Shown here piece by piece: positions 1 through 11,368 of a stretch of 64,000 nt of DNA. The stretch is from positions 620,001-684,000 of the forward strand of contig OW818639.1 of assembly GCA_942492795.1 (NCBI GenBank). Reading direction: 5' to 3'. Numbering within the stretch: the stretch's first letter is position 1; every line of letters starts with the position of its first letter. The stretch comes from RGIG3178 sp942492795. Lineage in GTDB: Bacteria; Bacillota; Clostridia; Christensenellales; QAND01. The notes under the pieces are model-generated. The model saw only the letters and a program-made list of their open reading frames with translations. It did not search any database and was not told the DNA's origin. Made by a program: the position numbers and the translations under genes.

Positions 1-1
1 T

Positions 2-46
2 TACGATGCCGCCATCATCAGCTATTCCGGCGATATCGTAGCATAA
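2..46 (+). CDS. 3' end of an upstream gene (partial)
   Basis: An open frame enters from the left edge and ends at a TAA at 44-46; the last residues read YDAAIISYSGDIVA. It is in the same direction as the next gene, whose ribosome binding site (GGGAGG, 62-67) follows 16 bases later, so the two are probably co-transcribed. Too little is present to name the protein. Confidence 0.45.
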   Translation, partial: YDAAIISYSGDIVA

Positions 47-74
47 CCCCATCGTAGGAATAGGGAGGTTTGCC

Positions 75-803
75 ATGACCATCCGCTATCTGTTTCACAG
101 CGGTTTCGCCATCGAAAGCGAAGACTGCACCATCGTCATCGATTACTTCCGTGACGACAGCGACGCTGATCGCTCCATCGCAAACGGCGTCGTCAGCGAC
201 GAATATCTCAAACGGCCGGGATCTTTTTATGTTCTAAGCTCCCACAGCCATGCGGATCACTTCAATCCCGTCGTGATGGGTTGGCAAAAGGTCCGCCCCG
301 ACATACAGTATGTTTTAAGCCGGGATATCCTGCTCTCGGGCAAAGCCGCTTCTGCCCCCAACGTTCATCCGCTTGTAAGCGGCGATACGTATGAGGACAA
401 ACGGCTGCGCATCGATGCGTTTGGCTCGACGGATCTTGGCATTTCGTTTGTCATACACCTTGATTCAAAAGTGTTGTTCCATGCCGGGGATTTGAACAAC
501 TGGCATTGGAACAGGGAAGCATCCGCCGAATTTGCGCAGGATGCCGAGCGGGCGTATCTTGCCGAACTTTCCAAAATCAAAGCCCAAACGCCTTCCATGG
601 ATGTCGCGATGTTCCCCGTCGATCCGCGTCTTGGACCCGACAGCGGCCGTGGCGCAGAGCAGCTGACGGCGGCAATACAGGTTAAAACGCTGATCCCAAT
701 GCATTTTTCCACCGATACCGATGAACCGCTGCGCTATAAAAATACTCATCCCAACGCGCATGTAGAAACGCTAATAAAGCGCGGCGACACATTCACTTTC
801 TAG
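75..803 (+). CDS. metallo-beta-lactamase-fold hydrolase
   Basis: A 242-residue cytosolic protein of the metallo-beta-lactamase superfamily, a fold that hydrolyses a wide range of esters and phosphodiesters with two metal ions. The metal motif HSHADH is at residues 57-62, a second ligand pair HAGD at 136-139, and a late histidine in IPMHFS at about 210, in the order expected for the fold. Start ATG 75 is chosen because GGGAGG lies eight bases upstream. There is no signal peptide. The gene is followed after 26 bases by a glyoxalase-like gene, which suggests a shared transcript and perhaps a role in small electrophile or metabolite detoxification; that role is inference. The substrate cannot be told from sequence. 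Confidence 0.8.
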   Translation: MTIRYLFHSGFAIESEDCTIVIDYFRDDSDADRSIANGVVSDEYLKRPGSFYVLSSHSHADHFNPVVMGWQKVRPDIQYVLSRDILLSGKAASAPNVHPLVSGDTYEDKRLRIDAFGSTDLGISFVIHLDSKVLFHAGDLNNWHWNREASAEFAQDAERAYLAELSKIKAQTPSMDVAMFPVDPRLGPDSGRGAEQLTAAIQVKTLIPMHFSTDTDEPLRYKNTHPNAHVETLIKRGDTFTF

Positions 804-829
804 ACCCGACGAGAAAGGACGGATGCTTT

Positions 830-1213
830 ATGGAGATCAAAGCTACCTTTGCCCATTACAATTTCAACGTCCGCAATCTGGACGCCTCGGTGGCGTTCTA
901 TCAGAAGGCGCTGGGGTTTAAAATCCTTAGGCAGCGGCAGGACAAGGATGGCCGGTTCGCGATGACCTATATGACAGACAACAGGACCTCCTTTTATCTG
1001 GAACTAACATGGCTTCGGGATTGGGACCGCCCTTATAATCTGGGCGACAACGAAATGCATCTTTGCGTAAACGTCCCGTCGGAGCAATATAAGGAGATCC
1101 GCGAGTTCCATCGGGAGATGGGCGTCATCTGCTATGAAAACTTCGACATGGGCCTGTATTTTATCGCCGATCCCGACGGTTATTGGATCGAGGTCGTTCC
1201 GGACAAGCGGTAA
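830..1213 (+). CDS. VOC-family protein, glyoxalase I-like (lactoylglutathione lyase-like)
   Basis: A 127-residue single-domain member of the vicinal oxygen chelate (glyoxalase/bleomycin resistance/dioxygenase) superfamily. It opens with HYNFNVRNLDASVAFYQKAL, typical of the first beta-alpha-beta unit with a metal-binding histidine at residue 9, and ends with DPDGYWIEVVPD, where the glutamate is the usual last metal ligand. The length matches single-domain glyoxalase I proteins (about 125-135). GGACGG lies just ahead of the ATG. Members detoxify methylglyoxal via a thiol adduct, but the family also holds dioxygenases and resistance proteins, so the substrate is uncertain. It ends at a hairpin terminator. 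Confidence 0.8.
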   Translation: MEIKATFAHYNFNVRNLDASVAFYQKALGFKILRQRQDKDGRFAMTYMTDNRTSFYLELTWLRDWDRPYNLGDNEMHLCVNVPSEQYKEIREFHREMGVICYENFDMGLYFIADPDGYWIEVVPDKR

Positions 1214-1234
1214 GGGGTATCGATACTTATGAAC

Positions 1235-1267
1235 AAGGGCAGTCGCTGAGAATGGCGGCTGCCCTTT
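1235..1267 (+). terminator. intrinsic terminator after the glyoxalase-like gene
   Basis: Ten-base-pair stem GGGCAGTCGC (1237-1246) with GCGGCTGCCC (1255-1264), one G-U pair, extended by A-T pairs and followed by TTT. It closes the first two-gene unit. Confidence 0.75.
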
Positions 1268-1344
1268 GTGCTATCTGATCCGTCAGCATACGTTGTTGCG
1301 TTGATACCGCAATGGGCATACTGGCTTTGTGCGTACGAATCCGA

Positions 1345-1373
1345 TTGACAAAGAATTTTCTAAAATGTACGAT
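1345..1373 (+). promoter_or_regulatory. sigma-A type promoter for the zinc-ribbon gene
   Basis: TTGACA (1345-1350), 17-bp spacer, TACGAT (1368-1373), 33 bases before the GTG start at 1407. Perfect -35 and a four-of-six -10. Confidence 0.6.
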
Positions 1374-1406
1374 TAGGGGGAACGATCCAACTACAGGAGG
1401 CTTTTC

Positions 1407-1841
1407 GTGAGACGAAACTTCTTATTCGATACGCTGAACAAAGTGCTTCTGGGCGCTGCGGCGTTATTCCTTTTCTTTCTCAAATCAACCTATACGCTGG
1501 TACTTGCGGGGGTCTTTTTGGCGCTTGCGCTTGTCAGGGCTTTCTCGCGCGATTATCAGGCCCGTCAACGGGAAAACGATATATTGAAAAACTTCTTTGC
1601 GCGCCAAAAGGCAAAGGCCAATGCGACCAAAGCGACCAAGGTGCGCCGCATTCGCCCCGTCTACGAAGGCCGTGCCGGGGAGTCCACCATGCACTCCAAA
1701 GCGGACAGACCCAAAAGCGACAGTACGAATAAGGTTTATAAGTGTCCCAAGTGCAAACAGGCGCTGCGCGTGCCGCGCGGCAAAGGAAAAATCCTGATTA
1801 CCTGCCAAAGCTGCGGGCATAAATTTCAAAAAAAGACCTGA
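1407..1841 (+). CDS. membrane protein with C-terminal zinc ribbon
   Basis: A 144-residue protein with one long or two short hydrophobic segments at about residues 13-45 (VLLGAAALFLFFL and LVLAGVFLALALV), a basic, alanine/lysine-rich linker, and a C-terminal zinc ribbon with CPKC at 113-116 and CQSC at 133-136. Such ribbons bind one structural zinc; here the ribbon would face the cytoplasm if the basic region follows the positive-inside rule. The GTG start is supported by AGGAGG eight bases upstream. It has its own promoter and is followed by the rubredoxin gene. Family function is not known to me; similar short zinc-ribbon membrane proteins are common hypotheticals in Clostridia. Confidence 0.65.
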   Translation: MRRNFLFDTLNKVLLGAAALFLFFLKSTYTLVLAGVFLALALVRAFSRDYQARQRENDILKNFFARQKAKANATKATKVRRIRPVYEGRAGESTMHSKADRPKSDSTNKVYKCPKCKQALRVPRGKGKILITCQSCGHKFQKKT

Positions 1842-1875
1842 TTTAAATGTCGCCCCGCCACGGAATTTCGGTAAA

Positions 1876-1904
1876 CAATCCACATAATCCACATTTTTTC
1901 CACA
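1876..1904 (+). promoter_or_regulatory. cluster of three DnaA-box-like 9-mers
   Basis: CAATCCACA (1876-1884), TAATCCACA (1885-1893) and TTTTCCACA (1896-1904) are in tandem and each differs by one or two bases from the TTATNCACA consensus. They sit 31-59 bases before the rubredoxin start. Binding by DnaA is inference. Confidence 0.35.
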
Positions 1905-1934
1905 AGCGGAGTTCGCTTGGAAAGGAGGATACGT

Positions 1935-2060
1935 ATGAGCAAGATCATTTGTTCTGTCTGTTCCTATGAAACGGATGTTAACGGCGGCATAGCGAAACTG
2001 CCGGATGATTTTCTCTGTCCTGTCTGCGGCGTCGGCAAAGATATGTTCGAAGACGCATAA
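1935..2060 (+). CDS. small rubredoxin-like iron-sulfur protein
   Basis: A 41-residue reading frame with two CxxC pairs: CSVC at residues 6-9 and CPVC at 28-31, the latter in the context LPDDFLCPVCGVGKDMFE, which is the classic second half of a rubredoxin. Rubredoxins bind a single iron through four cysteines and carry electrons in anaerobes, often to oxygen- or peroxide-reducing enzymes. The protein is shorter than usual (about 52), mainly because the N-terminus and the loop between the cysteine pairs are trimmed. AAAGGAGG at 1921-1928 gives a strong ribosome binding site. No redox partner is adjacent, so the electron donor and acceptor are unknown. Confidence 0.8.
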   Translation: MSKIICSVCSYETDVNGGIAKLPDDFLCPVCGVGKDMFEDA

Positions 2061-2076
2061 CGCTTTTCGTATATTG

Positions 2077-2109
2077 GAACGGACAATCCTGTATTGCCCG
2101 TTCTTTTTT
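2077..2109 (+). terminator. intrinsic terminator after the rubredoxin gene
   Basis: Stem GAACGGACAAT (2077-2087) with ATTGCCCGTTC (2093-2103), one mismatch, followed by TTTTTT. It isolates the rubredoxin gene from the rRNA promoters downstream. Confidence 0.8.
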
Positions 2110-2213
2110 ATCCTCTGGAAAATTCCGGCATAGCCTTCAGATTGGCATTGCTCTTCGCTGCACTTATCCATTAAACACAATACGATATTTCCTTAAATCT
2201 CCATGTTTGGAAT

Positions 2214-2242
2214 TTGTAATACATTGGAATTCCAGGTATTAT
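2214..2242 (+). promoter_or_regulatory. rrn promoter P1
   Basis: TTGTAA (2214-2219), 17-bp spacer, TATTAT (2237-2242). It lies in an AT-rich stretch upstream of a stronger promoter, the usual tandem arrangement of rRNA operons. Confidence 0.5.
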
Positions 2243-2272
2243 ACAAAATCGGAAAATTGGAGAAAATAGTTG

Positions 2273-2301
2273 TTGACATGACGGGTCCATCTTGCTAATA
2301 T
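2273..2301 (+). promoter_or_regulatory. rrn promoter P2 with extended -10
   Basis: Perfect TTGACA (2273-2278), 17-bp spacer, TAATAT (2296-2301) preceded by TG at the extended -10 position. About 150 bases upstream of mature 16S. The leader in between contains the conserved 'actgcatag' type sequence repeated before 23S. Confidence 0.75.
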
Positions 2302-2458
2302 AAGTGAGCGTCGCCGAGGACAGGAAACTGGCCGCTGCGACACGGAGCACCTTCAAAACTGCATAGTAAATCCAAAAAAGAAACAAACAGCCAAGCGATT
2401 CCAAAGATAAAAGCGACAGCCTGGACAAACAAAGTAAAAAGCGCGAGAGCGTAAAATT

Positions 2459-3988
<1,530 letters not shown>

Positions 3989-4119
3989 TGTACAACAAAA
4001 AACAGCAGGCGTCGCGTTTGGGACGCTGGCTGCAAGGGAAATTTAAGGATTTACTATGTGGCTTTGTGGGTGCACCTGCATCTACAGGCAAAAAGTGGCA
4101 GAGTACCGTCATGAACTAT

Positions 4120-4195
4120 GGGGGTGTAGCTCAGCCGGGAGAGCACCTGCTTTGCAAGCAGGGGGTCAGCGGTTCGAACCCGCTCATCTCCACCA
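4120..4195 (+). tRNA. tRNA-Ala (UGC)
   Basis: A 76-nt tRNA including encoded CCA. Acceptor GGGGGTG pairs with CATCTCC; the anticodon stem CCTGC/GCAGG encloses TTTGCAA with anticodon TGC; the T-arm is GCGGTTCGAACCCGC. It lies in the 16S-23S spacer, the standard place for tRNA-Ala in bacterial rRNA operons. Confidence 0.97.
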
Positions 4196-4235
4196 AGATC
4201 TGAGCGCCACAAGAGCAAAGAGCACGACCAATTAT

Positions 4236-4312
<77 letters not shown>

Positions 4313-4387
4313 AGCTTGCCGCGTAAGCGGCATAAGCTAAACGGTGACGCAAGTCACCAAGGTAACAATGGTTATCGCGCACCTTGA

Positions 4388-4408
4388 CAACTGCATAGAG
4401 AGAGAAAG
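4388..4408 (+). other. 5' arm of the 23S processing stem
   Basis: The stretch CAACTGCATAGAGAG... (4388-4408) is nearly the reverse complement of 7417-7435 (CTTTCTCTCTATGCGGTTG), so the two flank 23S as the long precursor stem normally cut by RNase III or Mini-III. Further pairs (around 4412 and 7405) extend it. Confidence 0.6.
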
Positions 4409-4479
4409 AAAAACGCGAAGGCAAACAATACAATACAAATTTGGGAATGCGAAAGTATTCACAATTTCGTCAATTTAGC

Positions 4480-7393
<2,914 letters not shown>

Positions 7394-7479
7394 AAAAGTC
7401 CTAAACGCGTTAATAACTTTCTCTCTATGCGGTTGTGAGGGTGCGCTAGGCATCCACAATCCAAAACAGTCACCCATTT

Positions 7480-7595
<116 letters not shown>

Positions 7596-7606
7596 TTCCA
7601 ATTTTA

Positions 7607-7645
7607 GAAGCCCAAGCATATGCTTGGGCTTCCTTTTATTGTTTT
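7607..7645 (+). terminator. rrn operon terminator
   Basis: Twelve-base-pair perfect stem GAAGCCCAAGCA with TGCTTGGGCTTC (7607-7632), two-base turn, then CTTTTATTG and a T run. It ends the rRNA transcript. Confidence 0.9.
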
Positions 7646-7706
7646 TGAGGTAAAGCAGAATTGTCCAGAAGTATGCTTCTCAATACTGATAATAAACAAG
7701 TACCGT

Positions 7707-7769
7707 TTGCTTCTTTGCCAAGGGCCGGGGTGGGCTTCCCCTTGAGGGGAAGCTGTCACCACAGGTGAC
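7707..7769. repeat. hairpin-rich repeat, diverged copy of the flanking repeat
   Basis: Starts with TTTGCCAAGGGCCGGGGTGG, close to the start of the 94-bp repeats at 7897 and 11071. It then forms two short hairpins: GCTTCCCC/GGGGAAGC (7734-7753) and GTCACC/GGTGAC (7755-7769). I read it as a REP- or MITE-like non-coding element; no open frame is credible. The 530 bases between the rRNA terminator and the next gene hold only this and the following repeat. Confidence 0.5.
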
Positions 7770-7896
7770 TGATGAGGTGTAGGGCGCGGAGCGGAGCCCC
7801 ATCATTAATGGGTGGTGGGTGGGTTTAGATGAGCCCCAAGAGAACACGAGAATGGGTTTTCGGTAACAATCGAAGAAGTAAAACAAGCTATGCAGT

Positions 7897-7990
7897 TTCT
7901 TTTGCCAAGGGGCCAGGGTGGGCTTCCGAGTTCCCCCCTAGGCCCCTTGGCGATCCCCATACCCCCTTAAAACGGCCATTGCATGGAGCT
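7897..7990 (+). repeat. 94-bp direct repeat, left copy
   Basis: This stretch and 11071-11164 are the same over 94 bases apart from about six substitutions, in the same orientation. Each folds into a hairpin: CCAAGGGGCC (7905-7914) pairs with GGCCCCTTGG (7941-7950), with a second GGG/CCC stem inside. The two copies bracket the AT-rich xre/HEPN-like segment. Whether they are the ends of a mobile segment or just two insertions of a dispersed repeat is not settled. Confidence 0.7.
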
Positions 7991-8174
7991 TCGCCCGTAA
8001 CTACTTTGGAAGGCAAAAAGCTTTCCATATACCACGTATTACTGTCTCGAATGATTTCATAGAGCTAAGAGTTACTTCCTTTTCTTTCTATAGCAAAAGT
8101 TGCCGAAACAAAAGAATCGTTCCTTAGTTTCTCTACCCCCAAATACTGCCACTGCTTGGCGCTTTTTCTGTATT

Positions 8175-10115
8175 TTATTCTACTTCTGGATTAATGGAAT
8201 CCACTTTTTTCTGTTGTAAACAGAACTCCTCGTTAATTTTTATTATCACTAGAACTAGTACCGTTAAGAAAATATTATAGTCTTTCTCATGTATTTCATC
8301 GCTTATAGGCTGTGTGGCATGTAGGTATTTGTTTCGCAAATCCAGACCATTGCTAAACTCAGAACGATTCATTAAATAATTGAGATAGTCCTGTTCTGGT
8401 CTTGAAAACAATGTAGTCTCATATTCAACCATGTTCCGTGTTTCCATCCAGACAATTACATCTTCAAATTTTCTCAAATAGTTGAGACAACCAGCTTCGT
8501 TTTCGTATAATTCTTTTAACAAATTTACTCTTTTTATATCCATTTGAATAGAATTATCATTACCTACACTGAGAAAGCCCTGCTCAATTAGCCAACTTAA
8601 GTCGGATTCATATTGTAAATAGTCGTATAAATAAACCTTTTCATGACTAAGCAATTCATAAAATGTATCATATCTTCTCTCTATACGTGGTATATAAAAA
8701 AGCATGCATTGATCAGAAAAGAAATAATATGTAGCCAAATGATAAATATCACCTTTACCATATAGATATTTTTTAGTCAAATTGCTTTTTACATCCTTAT
8801 AGAACAAGTGTGTTGAATAGATTTGAAGCAATTCGTGATCAATATGTCCATATTCTACAAACAAGAAATACTGCTTAAGAATGCCTTCAATTTCAGTTGC
8901 TATCATTCTACATTTTTCAAGAGCCGTGCTTTGTTCAGATGGCATAGAAATACGAAAATTTGTTATACCAAATTCTTCGCCTAGATAATTTGTGAAGAAC
9001 CATTGAAATATATCTTCCATACGTATATTAAGATTCTGAAGAAGATTGCGATAGCTAATCATTTGCAATATCGATAGAGCTTGAGTTTGTTGAAATGCTA
9101 TCCCTGTGAAATACTCGTTACGCCCCTTTATTCCTAAATGCTTCTCAAGGACACCTAAATACTGTTCTTTGTGAGTATGCAAAGAACGACATTGTAGATC
9201 AGTAAATTCAAATAAGTAAATAAAGTTGTTGAGCAGCGTTGGAAAATCAAGATTCTCTTTAATCCATGTTGTACTGTAAGAAGTTTTTAGCTTACCTGAA
9301 CGATAATCAGCTAATTTTACTTCCGATTGTTCGTTATTAAACCAGACTTCAACACCAAATTCAAATCCTTTGTTGTTTTTAAAGTGTTCCTCAACATATT
9401 TTTTATATTCTCTTTTTGCTTCTAGTATTGTCGTATAAGGTATAGAAAATTCTTTTGTGCTTTGCATATTTCCTATTATTGTAAGATAGTTTGGGTTTAT
9501 ACTATTCGAATGTATATACTGCAATATGAGTTTTCCCATATCATCATTGGTAAGTTCTAATGGGAAATGAAGATTTAAAAAGCGATGGTCTTGTTGTACA
9601 GCGTATTTATCTAATATAAGCTCAGCATTCTTACAGTCAGATAAAATATATTCTCTTAATTTAGCGCCAAAGTGCCGAGTGATTTTCTGTTGCTGTAAAA
9701 CTTCATATATTCTAAAATTTGAAGTCTTAAATATTTCATTGAGCACTGCAGAAGTAAAATTATTGTAGACTTCCAGTTTGTTTATAAGAGACCAAAAGTC
9801 TTCAGTGTATTCACTATCTACATCATTGAAAATCTGTAATAAATTAACAGCTGTAATAGAACGAAATAATTTTCCGATATGTTTCATAAAATCTTTTGTT
9901 TTATTAGTTAATTCCGTTCTGTCTTCTTTAGTCCATTTGACTAAATATATATCGTGTTCAAAAAAACATTTAATATTATAAAATTCAATGATATCATTAA
10001 AGTCAGAATACTTATTTTTATCATCGAACTTCTTAATTATTTGTTCAGCTTTTTCTAAACTTATTCCATTAGTTATATCTCTTGGTGAATAGAATTTTAC
10101 TCTGTCACGTTTCAT
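8175..10115 (-). CDS. large AT-rich unknown protein with C-terminal HEPN-like motif
   Basis: A 646-residue protein that I do not recognise over most of its length. It is rich in Lys, Asn, Ile, Tyr and Phe and the DNA is far more AT-rich than the core genes on either side, a sign of recent acquisition. No signal peptide or Walker motif is visible. Near the C-terminus LRNKYLHA places Arg594-Asn595 and His599 in an R-N-x3-H arrangement followed by a hydrophobic helix (IFLTVLVLVIIKI), as in HEPN ribonuclease domains of toxins and abortive-infection proteins. The start ATG is preceded by GAGGTG. It is 46 bases downstream of an Xre repressor and probably co-transcribed with it. A role in phage defence or as a toxin is inference from motif, context and composition. 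Confidence 0.6.
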   Translation of the reverse strand: MKRDRVKFYSPRDITNGISLEKAEQIIKKFDDKNKYSDFNDIIEFYNIKCFFEHDIYLVKWTKEDRTELTNKTKDFMKHIGKLFRSITAVNLLQIFNDVDSEYTEDFWSLINKLEVYNNFTSAVLNEIFKTSNFRIYEVLQQQKITRHFGAKLREYILSDCKNAELILDKYAVQQDHRFLNLHFPLELTNDDMGKLILQYIHSNSINPNYLTIIGNMQSTKEFSIPYTTILEAKREYKKYVEEHFKNNKGFEFGVEVWFNNEQSEVKLADYRSGKLKTSYSTTWIKENLDFPTLLNNFIYLFEFTDLQCRSLHTHKEQYLGVLEKHLGIKGRNEYFTGIAFQQTQALSILQMISYRNLLQNLNIRMEDIFQWFFTNYLGEEFGITNFRISMPSEQSTALEKCRMIATEIEGILKQYFLFVEYGHIDHELLQIYSTHLFYKDVKSNLTKKYLYGKGDIYHLATYYFFSDQCMLFYIPRIERRYDTFYELLSHEKVYLYDYLQYESDLSWLIEQGFLSVGNDNSIQMDIKRVNLLKELYENEAGCLNYLRKFEDVIVWMETRNMVEYETTLFSRPEQDYLNYLMNRSEFSNGLDLRNKYLHATQPISDEIHEKDYNIFLTVLVLVIIKINEEFCLQQKKVDSINPEVE

Positions 10116-10161
10116 CCTGCACCTCTTTTAAAGTATGGAGAAAGTGCACTCATACAAAGTG

Positions 10162-10470
10162 TTAACGCTTATTTTTCTTCTTTTGCTCTCTATATACTTT
10201 CAAATATGCTTCGAGTACTGCTTGTTCTTCATCTGTGATATCGTTAAAGGGATCTTCCCTATCACACTTACGAGGATTGTCCGTGAAGCCTAACAGATAA
10301 TCAACGGAAACATCAAAGTGTTTGGCAACCTGTAGAATCTTATAGGTTGATGGGGCATTGGTATCCCAATTATAAAGTGCATTCTTACTAAACCCTAGTT
10401 GCTTACTAAGCCCACTGAGGGTTGTTCCATGTTGTTCACATAAGTCTTTTACACGCTGGATAAGAGACAT
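10162..10470 (-). CDS. Xre/Cro-type HTH transcriptional regulator
   Basis: A 102-residue repressor-like protein. Residues about 5-60 form an HTH_3 domain: LCEQHGTTLSGLSKQLGFSK with recognition helix NALYNWDTNAPSTYKI, then HFDVSVDYLLGFTD, which is the usual end of this domain. The tail is acidic then lysine-rich. Start ATG 10470 is chosen over longer frames because GGGAG sits eight bases ahead and the extra upstream residues show no conservation-like pattern and cross the promoter. It is transcribed with the large HEPN-like gene. A palindrome with its half sites lies over its own promoter and a divergent promoter, so it probably autoregulates and controls both directions. Confidence 0.85.
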   Translation of the reverse strand: MSLIQRVKDLCEQHGTTLSGLSKQLGFSKNALYNWDTNAPSTYKILQVAKHFDVSVDYLLGFTDNPRKCDREDPFNDITDEEQAVLEAYLKVYREQKKKNKR

Positions 10471-10477
10471 AAACGAC

Positions 10478-10530
10478 TCCCAATATATTATGACTGTATT
10501 GTTGACATCCCAATTATTTGGGATTATACT
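10478..10530. promoter_or_regulatory. divergent promoters with an overlapping palindromic operator
   Basis: Rightward: TTGACA (10502-10507), 17-bp spacer, TATACT (10525-10530). The spacer is filled by a perfect inverted repeat ATCCCAA (10507-10513) TTAT TTGGGAT (10518-10524). Leftward: the same palindrome supplies -35 TTGGGA (10513-10508) for a -10 TAATAT (10490-10485). A further half site TCCCAAT is at 10478-10484, over the xre start region. This is a classic layout for an Xre repressor acting on both promoters. Confidence 0.7.
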
Positions 10531-10536
10531 TAATAT

Positions 10537-10632
10537 GCACGATAAGAACGCACAAAACCTAACCGTGCGTATCGTGCGGCGGGTCACAGCGGCGTAATTA
10601 CTCAATCTCTCTAAATTGTAGTTTACGCCGCT
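10537..10632 (+). promoter_or_regulatory. structured 5' leader of the 78-residue gene
   Basis: Two long hairpins follow the rightward promoter. The first pairs GCACGAT with ATCGTGC (10537-10543/10571-10577) and, inside, ACGCAC with GTGCGT. The second pairs AGCGGCGTAA (10588-10597) with TTACGCCGCT (10623-10632), with extra pairs CAAT/ATTG inside. The function is unknown; it does not match a riboswitch that I know. Confidence 0.5.
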
Positions 10633-10682
10633 TGTCCGCATCAGTCAATGAAAATTGCTCGCGAAGGGGAAAGGAGGGCAAT

Positions 10683-10919
10683 ATGTCTGATACAACCATT
10701 GAGAAAACTGTTCAGAACGCTCTTCGATTCGTAGCGAAGCAGGAGGGAATCAGCGTGGAAAACGTCCGGCGCGGCATTGAAATCGCCATTGCCGCCGCCC
10801 GCCAAAATGACGATCCCGCGGTTCGAGCTTTTTGGGAGTCCATACCCGCTAAAGGCAGCGACTCTTTGACGGCGGAGGACGTTATTGCGTACTTTGCGCA
10901 GACCAATTTGGAAATATAG
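10683..10919 (+). CDS. small conserved-type protein of unknown function
   Basis: A 78-residue soluble, helix-rich protein. Visible segments are TVQNALRFVAKQEGISVENV, RRGIEIAIAAARQNDDPAVR and FWESIPAKG, ending in a helix AEDVIAYFAQ. I recall similar short clostridial proteins, some labelled as Spo0A C-terminal-like, but there is no clear helix-turn-helix here and I do not assign a function. ATG 10683 has AAAGGAGGG at its usual distance. Codon use and G+C resemble the host core genes, unlike the xre/HEPN-like pair to its left. It is driven by the operator-controlled promoter at 10502 and ends at a hairpin terminator. Confidence 0.65.
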   Translation: MSDTTIEKTVQNALRFVAKQEGISVENVRRGIEIAIAAARQNDDPAVRAFWESIPAKGSDSLTAEDVIAYFAQTNLEI

Positions 10920-10944
10920 GAATAAGAAAGCAAATTGAAACCTC

Positions 10945-10979
10945 AAAGGGAATGCCTTACAACGGGCATTTCCTTTTTA
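10945..10979 (+). terminator. intrinsic terminator after the 78-residue gene
   Basis: Stem AAAGGGAATGCC (10945-10956) with GGCATTTCCTTT (10965-10976), one G-U pair, followed by T residues. Confidence 0.75.
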
Positions 10980-11070
10980 TATTTACAAAGGGAGTACTAC
11001 TTTATTGCGAAACACCTTTTTCCTCAATGCGTTTAATGACAGATTGTACTAGGTTAAGCAAACATTGTTT

Positions 11071-11164
11071 TTCTTTTGCCAAGGGGCCAGGGCGGGCTTC
11101 CGAGTTCCCCCCTAGGCCCCTTAGCGATCCCCATACCCCCTTAAAACGGCCACTGCGTGGTGCT
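11071..11164 (+). repeat. 94-bp direct repeat, right copy
   Basis: Near-identical partner of 7897-7990 in the same orientation, with the same CCAAGGGGCC hairpin. It is followed by AAGGGGATTGCACCCCCTT (11167-11185), a second hairpin of a kind also seen near 51627. The region 10980-11368 holds these repeats, the decarboxylase promoter and no gene that I can support. Confidence 0.7.
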
Positions 11165-11296
11165 CCAAGGGGATTGCACCCCCTTGAAAATCCCCCGCCT
11201 TTCGTGCATAGAAAAGCATATGGGGAAGCCTTGGCTCTGTTCAAAAAGATGGTACAAATGATGAGGCTTCGCCCCATACCCCGGATTTCATAAAGC

Positions 11297-11325
11297 AGGA
11301 CAGAACGCTCCGATTTTGTTACAAT
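11297..11325 (+). promoter_or_regulatory. possible promoter for the decarboxylase-tmk operon
   Basis: AGGACA (11297-11302), 17-bp spacer, TACAAT (11320-11325). An inverted repeat AAGCAGGA (11293-11300) with TCCTGCTT (11358-11365), plus GCTCC (11307-11311) with GGAGC (11351-11355), brackets the promoter and the ribosome binding site. Confidence 0.4.
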
Positions 11326-11368
11326 AAACGAAAAGAATCTTTCGATAAAAGGAGCGATCCTGCTTACG

